Below are positions 50,745 to 60,223 of a stretch of DNA of 64,000 bases, one piece after another (position 1 is the stretch's first letter; the number at the start of each line of letters is the position of its first letter). The DNA is from Jannaschia maritima (GTDB taxonomy: Bacteria; Pseudomonadota; Alphaproteobacteria; Rhodobacterales; Rhodobacteraceae): positions 21,996 through 85,995 of the forward strand of contig NZ_JARGZA010000016.1 of NCBI RefSeq assembly GCF_030973515.1, read 5' to 3'. A model generated the notes under the pieces. The model did not search any database and was not told the DNA's origin. It was given only the letters and a program-made list of their open reading frames with translations. Both the position numbers and the translations under genes were made by a program.

Positions 50745-51236
50745 GGACGACGGCGCGTTCGCTGCGGTGCGGCGAGAGATTCTCGGGCCTGGGCGGCGTC
50801 GGGGGGTGCCGATGGGGACAGTCTGCGCGCGAGCGGGGGTGCCGGGCAAGGGGGTGATGGTTCCAACGGGCGTTGGGGGTTTCACGTGTCCGCAGGGTTG
50901 GCGTGGGCCCGGACGGGCCGCCGGGGGGCGTGGACGGCGCGTGTCTGCGGAACGTCTGCGCGGTGTCTGCCCTGCGTCGGACGGGTGGGTGATTCGGTTG
51001 GGTGGGTGCTTTGAGCGCGGCCTGCGATCTCGCCGGGCTGGTGCCGTGGTTTGGCACGGGGGATCGGGGTCTCGGATCGGGTCCGGGGCGCAGGTGGGGA
51101 GTATCGTCGGACCGGCCATGGCAAGGGGATGGGACCGCCGATATCGAAGACCTTCCTGGCCATGTGGGAAGGGCCAAGGACGTGCTATCCACAGGAGACG
51201 GTGTTCACGGGGCGAACGAAGCTACCCTGTCATGGG
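50745..51236. other. 492-bp convergent intergenic region
   Basis: Contains the repeat element copy B (50762-50983). The remainder (50984-51236) has no supported gene; GTGCC/GGCAC at about 51040-51057 is the only small inverted repeat noted. A CTATCCACA resembling a single DnaA box (51187-51195) stands alone and is not taken as an origin. Confidence 0.5.
50762..50983 (+). repeat. Intergenic repeat element, copy B, with four half-sites spaced 11 bp
   Basis: Second copy of the element at 7534-7753. First block from CTGC at 50762 to GAGCGGG at 50831-50837, with CCGATG at 50809 and GTCTGC at 50821. Second block starts GTGTCTGC at 50941 and holds GTCTGC at 50943, 50954 and 50965 and GTCGGA at 50976. 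Within the first block the distances CTGC to CCGATG (47), to GTCTGC (59) and to GAGCGGG (69) are the same as in copy A. Again between two convergent genes, beginning 18 bp after the ktrB-like stop. Confidence 0.65.
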
Positions 51237-51659
51237 TCAGTCGTCGCGTTCCCGTTGCTTGACGAAAGCCCAGACGACACTTGCGATCGTCCCGCTCCCC
51301 AGTATCGCGGCAACCCAATTAGCGCCGATCGCCGCCGTGTAGATGCACGCCCCGAGGGCGCCACATACGAAGAGGAACGCGAACACCTTTCCGAGGATCG
51401 TATCTACGGCGCTCAAAAGAAGATTGCGTTTCTCCAGCGCATGCCGGTGGGCCGTCTCGCCCTCCCACGCCGCGAAGATGCGTTCCGCCCCGCCGGGAAC
51501 GACCCTGTCGAAATCCTCGAGAACCGCAGGCGGTGGCAACGGACCGTTCCAGTATGCGGATACGGTCTGGGCCGCTTCGTCGTTCGAGGAAGCGTTCGGC
51601 TCCAGGACATCCGGTTTCGGCGACACGGTCGCCGGGTCTTCATCCCGTTCGCCGCTCAA
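51237..51659 (-). CDS. DUF2335 family membrane protein
   Basis: A 140-residue protein. The N-terminal half is acidic and Pro-rich; the middle block GPLPPPAVLEDFDRVVPGGAERIFAAWEGETAHRHALEK is the DUF2335 signature; the C-terminus has two hydrophobic helices (VFAFLFVCGALGACIYTAAIGA, WVAAILGSGTIASVVWAFV) before a charged tail. Function unknown; DUF2335 genes are common on phage-like and accessory segments. TTG start overlapping the upstream 67-residue gene by 20 nt. Base composition is visibly lower in GC than the neighbours. Confidence 0.8.
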   Translation of the reverse strand: MSGERDEDPATVSPKPDVLEPNASSNDEAAQTVSAYWNGPLPPPAVLEDFDRVVPGGAERIFAAWEGETAHRHALEKRNLLLSAVDTILGKVFAFLFVCGALGACIYTAAIGANWVAAILGSGTIASVVWAFVKQRERDD

Positions 51660-51843
51660 TCGCCATCTCTCTCCGCGCGACGCGCTTGAGGTCGTTTCCC
51701 ACGGCGACCATGTCCCCGCGCAACGCGGTTATGCTGTCAGGCCGGCGCACGAACCGCCATGTCGGGGTCGGGCCGGCGACGACCAGAAGCGATGCGAACC
51801 CCCGACGGAGACCGTTCCGAAGACCGTTCCATCTGCTGTTCAT
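51640..51843 (-). CDS. Small basic hypothetical protein upstream of DUF2335 gene (67 aa)
   Basis: MNSRWNGLRNGLRRGFASLLVV at the start, one short hydrophobic stretch, then a charged C-terminus (ITALRGDMVAVGNDLKRVARREMAIERR). A strong ribosome-binding site CAGGAGG stands 7 nt before the ATG. It overlaps the DUF2335 gene by 20 nt, so the two are coupled. No domain recognised; net basic and possibly membrane-associated. Confidence 0.65.
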   Translation of the reverse strand: MNSRWNGLRNGLRRGFASLLVVAGPTPTWRFVRRPDSITALRGDMVAVGNDLKRVARREMAIERRTG

Positions 51844-51885
51844 GTCCGGCCCTCCTGTCCGTTCGGTGACGCGATAGCCCAGAAC

Positions 51886-51913
51886 GATATAAGGAAGCGT
51901 ATGCGGTGGACAA
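51886..51913 (-). promoter_or_regulatory. Candidate promoter of the DUF2335 operon
   Basis: On the minus strand TTGTCC (51913-51908), 16-bp spacer, TATATC (51891-51886): four of six matches each to the sigma70 hexamers. The -35 lies inside the ettA terminator hairpin, so the operon has its own start right behind ettA. Confidence 0.45.
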
Positions 51914-51929
51914 CGTTCTTGTCCACCGC
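51903..51929 (-). terminator. Terminator hairpin after ettA
   Basis: GCGGTGGACAA (51903-51913), loop CGTTC, TTGTCCACCGC (51919-51929): a perfect 11-bp stem 12 nt after the ettA stop on the minus strand, followed by a pyrimidine-rich stretch with several U's. Confidence 0.7.
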
Positions 51930-51941
51930 GACGGTCCGACC

Positions 51942-53597
<1,656 letters not shown>

Positions 53598-53630
53598 GGG
53601 ATCGCACCGCTTTCGTGAATTCGTGGGTTG

Positions 53631-53646
53631 CCCGCCATATGGCGGG
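53631..53646. promoter_or_regulatory. 16-bp perfect palindrome between ettA and nadD
   Basis: CCCGCCATATGGCGGG, symmetric about ATAT. It lies in the divergent gap and could be an operator, or a short 6-bp hairpin in the nadD leader if transcription starts before it. Confidence 0.35.
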
Positions 53647-53698
53647 GAGTGCGGCGGGGTTCAATCCGGGGCGGTTGCGCGGGGGGGGGCCGTGGGGC

Positions 53699-54328
53699 AT
53701 GTCCCCGGCCATGGACGCGACGCCCCACGCCCGGACCGGCATGGCGATCGGCCTTCTGGGCGGGTCGTTCGACCCCGCGCATGACGGCCACGTCCACGCG
53801 ACGCGCGAAGCGCTGAAGCGGTTCCGCCTGGACCGGGTGTGGTGGCTGGTCAGCCCCGGCAACCCGTTGAAGCGCGACGGCCCCGCCCCCCTGGAGCGCC
53901 GCGTGGCGCGGGCGCGTGCGCTGCTGGGGGGCCACCCCCGCGTGAGCGTCACCGACATTGAGGCGCGGCTGGGCACGCGCCACACGGCGGCCACGCTGAC
54001 GGGGCTGCGGCGGCTCTATCCGGGGGTGCGGTTCGTGTGGCTGATGGGGGCCGACAACCTGGCGCAGTTCCACCGCTGGGACCGCTGGCGGCGGATCCTG
54101 CGCACGGTGCCCGTGGGGGTCGTGGCGCGGCCCGGCGACCGGATGGCCGCGCGCATGTCGCCTGCGGCCCACGCCTTCCGCCGCTGGCAGGTGCCGGAGG
54201 CCGGGGCCCCGGGCCTGGCGGGGATGGACCCCCCCGCCTGGTGCCTGGTGAACGTGCCGATGCACCCTGCCAGCAGCACCGCGATCCGGGCCGCGGGCGG
54301 GTGGGTCACGCGAGGCGGCCTCGTTTGA
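53699..54328 (+). CDS. nadD: Nicotinate-nucleotide adenylyltransferase
   Basis: A 209-residue enzyme that adenylates nicotinate mononucleotide to deamido-NAD. Nucleotidyltransferase landmarks: [22 protein letters not shown] (HxGH-type motif), [26 protein letters not shown] and the late PASSTAIRA (replacing ISSTxIR). The start is uncertain: ATG 53699 after GTGGGG is used; a GTG at 53615 would add 28 residues across a palindrome and is less likely. Divergent from ettA. Confidence 0.9.
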   Translation: MSPAMDATPHARTGMAIGLLGGSFDPAHDGHVHATREALKRFRLDRVWWLVSPGNPLKRDGPAPLERRVARARALLGGHPRVSVTDIEARLGTRHTAATLTGLRRLYPGVRFVWLMGADNLAQFHRWDRWRRILRTVPVGVVARPGDRMAARMSPAAHAFRRWQVPEAGAPGLAGMDPPAWCLVNVPMHPASSTAIRAAGGWVTRGGLV

Positions 54329-54380
54329 CCGTCGTGGAATGGCCGTGTGATCGACGTGTGACGAGCGCGGGACGGACCGA

Positions 54381-55226
54381 TCAGCCCCGCCGCACCGCGA
54401 GCGTCGAGAGCCCCGCCCCCACCAGGAGCGCGAGGCCCGTCAGCGTGACGGCGTCGGGCAACTCCGCGAAGACCAGCCATCCCAGCAGGGTGGCGGCGAT
54501 CAGCTGGAAGTACACGAAGGGCGCCAGCACGGTCCCGCCCGCGCGGCGGTAGGCGAAGACGAGCAGGACGTTGCCCGCCGCCGAGGCCAAGCCCGACACC
54601 AGGAGCAGGGGCACGGTCGCGGCATCGAGGGGCGGCCAGTCCCACGCGCCCAGGGGCGCCAGCAGGAGCGTACCGATCACCGTCTGCGACACCATCAGCT
54701 GCATGGGGGGCACCGCGCCCGACAGCCAGCGGGACGCCGTCAGGAACCCCCCGTAGAGCAGGCCCGCCGCGACCGCGAAGCCCAGGCCCGGCGTCATGCC
54801 GAAGCCCGGTCGCACGACCAGGAGGACGCCGCAGAAGCCCAGCGCCACCAGAACGGTCTGCGCGGGGCGGACGCGTTCCCCCAACAGCCACACCGACAGG
54901 ACATAGGAGACGAGGGGTCCCACGAAGAACGCGCCGAAGACGTTCGCCAGGGGCTCCGTGCGCAGGGCCGTGAGGATGCAGGCGATGCCGCCCGCGATCA
55001 GGGCGGCGCGCAGCCACAGCCGGGGGTCGCGGAACAGGGGCCACCGGACGCGTCCGCGCACCAGAACCAGCACCATCGCCGTCCCCACGGCGAAGCGGGC
55101 GAAGGCCACGAAGAACGGATCCGCGCCGTGCCGCGTGGTCAGGATCTTGCCCGCGCTGTCGCCCACGGGGATCAGCGACATGGCCACGAACATCAACGCG
55201 ACGGATCCCAGGAGGGTGCGGTCCAT
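54381..55226 (-). CDS. EamA/DMT family transporter
   Basis: A 281-residue protein with ten hydrophobic segments in two EamA repeats (first LGSVALMFVAMSLIPVGDSAGKIL to LVVRPGF; second from LGFAVAAGLLYGGFLTASRWL to LTGLALLVGAGLSTL). The second repeat holds LVFAYRRAGGTVLAPFVYFQLIAATLLGWLVFAELP, typical of drug/metabolite exporters. Substrate unknown. Convergent with nadD. ATG at 55226. Confidence 0.88.
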   Translation of the reverse strand: MDRTLLGSVALMFVAMSLIPVGDSAGKILTTRHGADPFFVAFARFAVGTAMVLVLVRGRVRWPLFRDPRLWLRAALIAGGIACILTALRTEPLANVFGAFFVGPLVSYVLSVWLLGERVRPAQTVLVALGFCGVLLVVRPGFGMTPGLGFAVAAGLLYGGFLTASRWLSGAVPPMQLMVSQTVIGTLLLAPLGAWDWPPLDAATVPLLLVSGLASAAGNVLLVFAYRRAGGTVLAPFVYFQLIAATLLGWLVFAELPDAVTLTGLALLVGAGLSTLAVRRG

Positions 55227-55456
55227 GGCGGGGGTTAGGGACCGGCGAGGGGCGGATGGCAAGCGGGGGTCGGGGGCGACGGGTGCCTCGGAAGGCCCGG
55301 GGCCCGGCGCGCGTCGCAGGGCCGGGACCGGCGATCCGAGGGTCCGGTCGACGCGCGGGGGCATGTCCTTATGGGTTCGTGAAGGGCGGCCCCGCACCCC
55401 TGGGCTTCCCTTCCGCGCCGCCACGCGGCAGGGTCCCGCCGGGGACGGAGACACGG

Positions 55457-56920
55457 ATGAAGCGACGCACATTCCTGGGCGGCGCCCTGGCGCTGGGCGC
55501 GGTCGGACGGGCCGACGCGTTCGAGGTGCTGGCGCGCTCGGCCCGCCCGCCGCGCAAGCCGGAGGACGCGCTGGCCCGCGGGGCGCCCGCCGCGAGCGAC
55601 CTGATCGCGGCCGCCGGCCTGGGCGGGCATGTCAGCGCCGTGGTCGCCGACGCCCGCACGGGCGCGGTGCTGGAGGCGGTGAACCCCCTGCGCGCCCTGC
55701 CCCCCGCCTCCGTGCTGAAGGCGGTCACCGCGCTCTATGCCATCGAGACGCTGGGACCGGACCACGCCTTCCGCACGCGGCTGTGCGCCACGGGCCCGGT
55801 CGAGGGGGGCGTCCTGCGCGGCGACCTGGCGCTCCTGGGCGGGGGGGACCCGTCGCTCGACACCGACGGGCTCTACGCGATGGCCGCGGCCGCGAAGGCC
55901 GCGGGCGTCACGGCGATCGAGGGGGAGCTGCTGGTGTCGCCCGGCCCGCAGCCCACGCTGCCGCGGATCGATCCGGCCCAGCCGCCGCACGTGGGCTACA
56001 ACCCGGCGGTGTCGGGGCTGAACCTGAACTTCAACCGCGTCCATTTCGGGTGGGAGCGCCGGGACGGCGACTATCGCGTCACGATGGACGCGCGCACCGA
56101 ACGGTTCCGGCCCGACGTCGCGTCGGCGCGCATGGCCGTCGCGGACCGGTCGCTGCCGGTCTACACCTATGCCTCCGACGGGGCGGTGGACCGTTGGACG
56201 GTGGCGCGCGCGCAGCTGGGGGGGGCGGGCGCGCGCTGGCTGCCAGTGCGCAACCCCCTGGTCTATGCGGGCGACGTGATGCGCACGATGCTGCGGTCCC
56301 ACGGCATCGCGGTGGGGCCCGCGCGCGTCGTGGCCGACGCCCCCGCGGGCCGCGTGGTGGCGGAGCAGGACGGCGCGCCGCTCGCGCGCGTGGCGGCGGG
56401 GATGCTGCGCTATTCCACGAACATCACGGCCGAATGCCTGGGGCTGGCGGCGACGCGCGCGCGCGGCGGGTCCACGGTGACGCTGGCGGCGTCGGGGGAC
56501 GCGATGGCCGGTTGGTTGGGCGCGCGGGCCGGCGTGGGGCGGGCCGCCTTCGACGACCATTCGGGGCTGAACGGCACGTCGCGGCTGTCGGCGTCGGACA
56601 TGGTGCGCGTCCTGTGCGCGCCGGAGGCCGAGCGCGTGCTGCGCCCCATCCTGCGCGACCGCGTGGTCCAGGAGGGGCGCGAGCCGTTCATGGCGGTCGC
56701 CAAGACGGGGACGCTGAACTTCGCGTCCGGCCTGGCCGGGTACTTCGACGCGCGCTCGGGGCGGACGCTGGCCTTCGCGGTCTTCGCCGCCGACCCCCCG
56801 CGGCGGGAGGCCCTGCCGGTGGGCGAGCGGGAACGCCCGGCCGGCGGTCAGGCCTGGGGCCTCCGCGCGCGCAACCTGCAGCACGAGCTGATGGCGCGGT
56901 GGTGGGACGTCCATGCCTGA
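55457..56920 (+). CDS. dacB: D-alanyl-D-alanine carboxypeptidase/endopeptidase (PBP4), Tat-type signal
   Basis: A 487-residue periplasmic peptidoglycan hydrolase of the S13 family. Catalytic motifs are complete: S-x-x-K at 85-88 (ASVLKAV), S-x-N at 320-322 (RYSTNITAE) and K-T-G at 416-418. The signal begins MKRRTFLGGALALGA with a twin arginine followed by FLGG, i.e. a Tat-like signal rather than plain Sec. It trims or cleaves peptide crosslinks. CGGAGA precedes the ATG. The stop overlaps the following small gene by 8 nt. Confidence 0.9.
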   Translation: MKRRTFLGGALALGAVGRADAFEVLARSARPPRKPEDALARGAPAASDLIAAAGLGGHVSAVVADARTGAVLEAVNPLRALPPASVLKAVTALYAIETLGPDHAFRTRLCATGPVEGGVLRGDLALLGGGDPSLDTDGLYAMAAAAKAAGVTAIEGELLVSPGPQPTLPRIDPAQPPHVGYNPAVSGLNLNFNRVHFGWERRDGDYRVTMDARTERFRPDVASARMAVADRSLPVYTYASDGAVDRWTVARAQLGGAGARWLPVRNPLVYAGDVMRTMLRSHGIAVGPARVVADAPAGRVVAEQDGAPLARVAAGMLRYSTNITAECLGLAATRARGGSTVTLAASGDAMAGWLGARAGVGRAAFDDHSGLNGTSRLSASDMVRVLCAPEAERVLRPILRDRVVQEGREPFMAVAKTGTLNFASGLAGYFDARSGRTLAFAVFAADPPRREALPVGERERPAGGQAWGLRARNLQHELMARWWDVHA

Positions 56921-57374
56921 CCACCGGGCGTCCTTCCCCGTCCGCGCGGCGGGCGCGGCCCTGCTGTCGCTGCCCCCTTCCGCTGCTGCGGCGTGGGCGT
57001 TCGCGCCGGACCCGGTCTGCACCCTGTCGCATGACGGGGCGGCGGCGGCGGTCGTGGTCACGTTCGACCCCGCGCTGCCGGAATACGCCATCGCGATCAC
57101 GCTGGCGGACGGCACCTGGCCCGACGCGCCGGTCTTCGCCCTGCTGTTCCGGGGCGGGACGGCGTCGACGATCACCACGGACCGGCACGTCCTGTCCGAC
57201 GACGGGCGCACGCTGACGGTCACGGATCGGGGCTTCGGCAACGTCCTGAACGGGCTGGAGCGGAACGGCGCGGCGGTCGCGGCGGCCGGGACCCTCCGCG
57301 TGCCCGTATCGCTGGACGGCGCCGCCGGGCCCGTGCGGGCGTTCCGGGGCTGCCCGTCCACGGCCCTGTCCTAG
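56913..57374 (+). CDS. Hypothetical exported protein (153 aa)
   Basis: The N-terminus (RAAGAALLSLPPSAAAAWA) is a signal peptide. The mature part is beta-rich with two cysteines (VCTLSHDGAAAAVVVTFDP and RGCPST near the end) that could form a disulfide. It has a repeating ITLADGTWPDAPVFALLF / ISTDRHVLSDDGRTLTV-like pattern. No family with known function is recognised. Overlaps dacB by 8 nt and precedes trmL by 9 nt, so it is part of this small operon. Confidence 0.75.
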   Translation: MPDHRASFPVRAAGAALLSLPPSAAAAWAFAPDPVCTLSHDGAAAAVVVTFDPALPEYAIAITLADGTWPDAPVFALLFRGGTASTITTDRHVLSDDGRTLTVTDRGFGNVLNGLERNGAAVAAAGTLRVPVSLDGAAGPVRAFRGCPSTALS

Positions 57375-57383
57375 GGGCGGATC

Positions 57384-57881
57384 GTGGGCGGGGACGGGTT
57401 CCGCGCGGCGGCCGGGCCTCCGCCCGCGATCGTCCTGGTGGAGCCCCTGATCCCCGGCAACACCGGCACGATCGCGCGGACCTGCGCCGCGTTGCGGGTG
57501 GATCTGTGCTTGGTGGGGCCCTTGGGGTTCGACCTGTCGGACAGGGCGGTGCGGCGGGCGGGGCTGGATTACTGGCCGCACGTGCCCCTGCACCGCTTCG
57601 AGGGCTGGGACGACTTCCTGGCCCGCCGCGCCCCGCCGGAGGACGCGCTGTTCCCGTTCGAGGAGTTCGGCGCGACGAGCGTGTACCACGTGGACTGGCC
57701 CGCGGGCGCGCATCTGGTGTTCGGGACCGAAACGACCGGCCTGCCCCCCGCCGTGCTGGACGGGCGCCGCGACCGGACCGTGCGCCTGCCCATGCGCAGC
57801 CCCCACGTGCGGTCGCTGAACCTGTCCAACGCGGTGACGGCGGCGGCCTATGTCGCGTTCCGGGGGCTGCTCGGGGGGTGA
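57384..57881 (+). CDS. trmL: tRNA (cytidine(34)-2'-O)-methyltransferase TrmL
   Basis: A 165-residue SPOUT methyltransferase that methylates the wobble ribose of some leucine tRNAs. The knot motifs are IVLVEPLIPGNTGTIARTCAAL, LVFGTETTGLP and MRSPHVRSLNLSNAVTAAAYVAF; the Asn in GNTG and the SLNLSNA end are diagnostic. GTG start; the N-terminal ~14 residues are an unconserved extension. Convergent with the BKACE gene. Confidence 0.92.
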   Translation: MGGDGFRAAAGPPPAIVLVEPLIPGNTGTIARTCAALRVDLCLVGPLGFDLSDRAVRRAGLDYWPHVPLHRFEGWDDFLARRAPPEDALFPFEEFGATSVYHVDWPAGAHLVFGTETTGLPPAVLDGRRDRTVRLPMRSPHVRSLNLSNAVTAAAYVAFRGLLGG

Positions 57882-57986
57882 TGGGGCGAGGGGGGGGGCA
57901 TGGAGGTGGATCGTCGGGTCGAGGCCGACGGCGACGGGGACGTCCGGGGTTCGCGTCGAGCGGTTCCCCCCCGATCCGGGTGGCCG

Positions 57987-58739
57987 TCAGATCCCCGCCG
58001 CCGCCCGCACCGCCGCCACCCGGTCCGCGTTGCTTCGCGCGACGGTGCCGTCGGCGTGGTGGCGCGCGTTCTCGAACCCCACGCGCAGCTTGCCGCCATG
58101 GGCGTGGGCGCGGACCAGGCAGGCGGTCTCGGCCCGGCCGAAGGCGCAGGCGGCCCAGTCGGGCACCGCGTCCGCCCCGGCCATCCAGTCTAGGAACGGG
58201 GTCAGGTCCGCCGGGTCGGCGCGCTGGCCGGGCGCATGGCGGCCGAGCACGAACAGGACCTGCGTGGCGGGCATCACCGGCAAGAGGGCCGACAGGGCGT
58301 CGGCATCCGCCCGGTCGTAGAGGATGTGCTGCACGGCGATGCCGCGCGCGGCGCATTCGTGGTAGAAGGCGGCGATGCCGTCCGTACCGTCCGCCGTGAC
58401 CTCGCGCACCGACACGGAGACCGCGCAGGCCCCGCCGTCCAGGGCGACGCGGCGCTGGTGGGCGGGGTCGTAGCGGCCCGCGGCTTCGGTGGTGATCTGG
58501 ACGCGCAGGGCGGGCACGGCGCCGCGCAGGGCGGTCAAGGCTTCCCGGTAGGCGCCCGCGTCCAGCAGGTGGCCGCCATCCGCGTCGCGCAGGTGCAGGT
58601 GCAGCCCGTCGGCGCCCGCCGCGTGGCAGGCGGCGGCGTCGGCCAGGATGCGGTCCAGCGTGACGGGCAAGGCGGGGTGGTCCCGCGGCGTCAGGCGCGC
58701 GCCGTTGGGGGCCACCATCAATCGCGGCAGGGGCGTCAC
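57987..58739 (-). CDS. BKACE (beta-keto acid cleavage enzyme) family protein
   Basis: A 250-residue TIM-barrel enzyme of the former DUF849 family, which condenses a beta-keto acid with acetyl-CoA and cleaves it. Metal His pair: ADGLHLHLRDADGGH (H-x-H). Later GGACAVSVSVREVTADG with the Glu, HILYDRADAD and LRVGFENARHHADGTVARSNADRV. Shorter than many (about 270-300 residues), lacking some loops, so specificity may be unusual. GTG start overlaps the aminotransferase stop (GTGA). Together they suggest degradation of an amino acid by transamination to a keto acid and BKACE cleavage. Confidence 0.85.
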   Translation of the reverse strand: MTPLPRLMVAPNGARLTPRDHPALPVTLDRILADAAACHAAGADGLHLHLRDADGGHLLDAGAYREALTALRGAVPALRVQITTEAAGRYDPAHQRRVALDGGACAVSVSVREVTADGTDGIAAFYHECAARGIAVQHILYDRADADALSALLPVMPATQVLFVLGRHAPGQRADPADLTPFLDWMAGADAVPDWAACAFGRAETACLVRAHAHGGKLRVGFENARHHADGTVARSNADRVAAVRAAAGI

Positions 58740-60055
58740 AGCACGTCGTCCAGCGCCCCCGCGAGCGCGTCGCAGATCTCGGCCAGGTGGTCGTCGGTCA
58801 CGATGAAGGGGGGCGCCAGGAGCACGTGGTCGCCCCGCCGCCCGTCGATCGTGCCCGCGGTGGGATAGCAGATCAGGCCGCGCGCGAAGGCGGCCGCCTT
58901 GATCGCGGCGGCCACCCCCCGGTCCGGGTCGAAGGGCCGCTTCGCGTCCCGGTCGGCGACCAGCTCCAACGCGCGGAACAGGCCCCGGCCCCGGATGTCG
59001 CCGACATGGGGGTGGTCGCCGAACCGGTCGTGGAGCATCGCGGCCAGGCGTTCGCCCATCGTCGCGGCGCGGTCCGCCAGCCCCCCGTCGGTCAGCTTGC
59101 GGAGCACCGCGTCGGCGGCGGCGCAGGCGACGGGATGACCCCCATAGGTGTGGCCGTGCTGGAAGGCGCCCGTGCCGTCCCGGATGGCGTCGTGGATGGC
59201 CCGCGTGCACAGCATCGCGCCGATCGGCTGGTAGCCCCCGCCCAGCCCCTTGGCGATCGCGGCGATGTCGGGCGCCACGCCGTCCTGCTCGCAGGCCCAC
59301 AGCGTGCCGGTCCGGCCCATGCCGCACATCACCTCGTCCAGGATCAGCAGCACGCCGTGGCGGTCGCAGATCTCGCGGATGCGCCGGAAGTAGCCCGGCG
59401 CGGGCGGCACGGCCCCCGCCGTGGCGCCGACGACGGGCTCGGCCACGAAGGCGATCACCGTTTCGGGGCCCAGGCGTCGCAGCTCCGCCTCCAACAGGTC
59501 GGCGGCGCGGATGGCGTAGTCCTCCGACGTCTCGCCCGGTTCGCGCAGGCGGTACTCGTAGCAGGGCTCGATGTGGCTAGCCGACGTCAGCAAGGGGTCG
59601 AAGGGCGCGCGGCGCCACGCGTTGCCGCCCGCGCCCAGCGCGCCCAGGGTGTTGCCGTGGTAGGATTGCCGGCGGGCGACGAAGCGGGTGCGGTCCGGAT
59701 GTCCGGTCTCCAGCATGTATTGACGGGCGAGCTTCAGGGCGGCCTCCATCGCCTCCGACCCGCCGGACACGAAATAGACCCGGTCGAGGTCGCCGGGCGC
59801 GTGGGCGATCAGCCGGTCGGCCAAGCGTTCGGCGGGGTCCGACGTCAGGAAGCCGGTATGCGCGAAGGCCAGGCGGTCGACCTGATCCGCGATCGCGCGG
59901 GCCACGTCCGCGTCGCCGTGGCCCAGGCAGGACACCGCCGCCCCGCCCGACCCGTCCAGGTACCGCCGGCCCCGGTCGTCCCACAGGTACACGCCCTCGC
60001 CCCGCACGGCGCGGGGGGGCAGGCTGCGGGACTGGCGGGCGAAGACGTGGGACAC
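58736..60055 (-). CDS. Class-III PLP-dependent aminotransferase
   Basis: A 439-residue transaminase of the omega-amino acid type. Family landmarks: YLDGSGGAAVSCLGHGDADVARAI, VSGGSEAMEAALKLARQYM, the cofactor Asp in LLILDEVMCGMGRTGTLWA and the Schiff-base Lys in AIAKGLGGGYQPIGA; the C-terminus has GDHVLLAPPFIVTDDHL. Amino donor and acceptor are unknown, but the directly coupled BKACE gene suggests a gamma- or omega-amino acid. GTG start. Divergent from the TAXI-TRAP operon by 168 bp, which may import the substrate. Confidence 0.9.
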   Translation of the reverse strand: MSHVFARQSRSLPPRAVRGEGVYLWDDRGRRYLDGSGGAAVSCLGHGDADVARAIADQVDRLAFAHTGFLTSDPAERLADRLIAHAPGDLDRVYFVSGGSEAMEAALKLARQYMLETGHPDRTRFVARRQSYHGNTLGALGAGGNAWRRAPFDPLLTSASHIEPCYEYRLREPGETSEDYAIRAADLLEAELRRLGPETVIAFVAEPVVGATAGAVPPAPGYFRRIREICDRHGVLLILDEVMCGMGRTGTLWACEQDGVAPDIAAIAKGLGGGYQPIGAMLCTRAIHDAIRDGTGAFQHGHTYGGHPVACAAADAVLRKLTDGGLADRAATMGERLAAMLHDRFGDHPHVGDIRGRGLFRALELVADRDAKRPFDPDRGVAAAIKAAAFARGLICYPTAGTIDGRRGDHVLLAPPFIVTDDHLAEICDALAGALDDVL

Positions 60056-60223
60056 CGGCGGGCCTTCGTGGTTGGCGCAATGACAGGACCACGCCCGGAA
60101 ACGATTGACCAACCCGAATTCGTGGCGAACACTCGCCCCATGGGGGAGTCCGGCCGCGCGACCCGCGGCCCCGCGCCCCCGTCCGCCCCTGTCGGGGCCG
60201 ACGACGAGGATAGGGAGATCCGC

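Noticed and set aside
51187..51195. CTATCCACA resembling a DnaA box
   Set aside because: A single near-match without neighbours, no AT-rich unwinding element and no dnaA/dnaN context, so not a replication origin.
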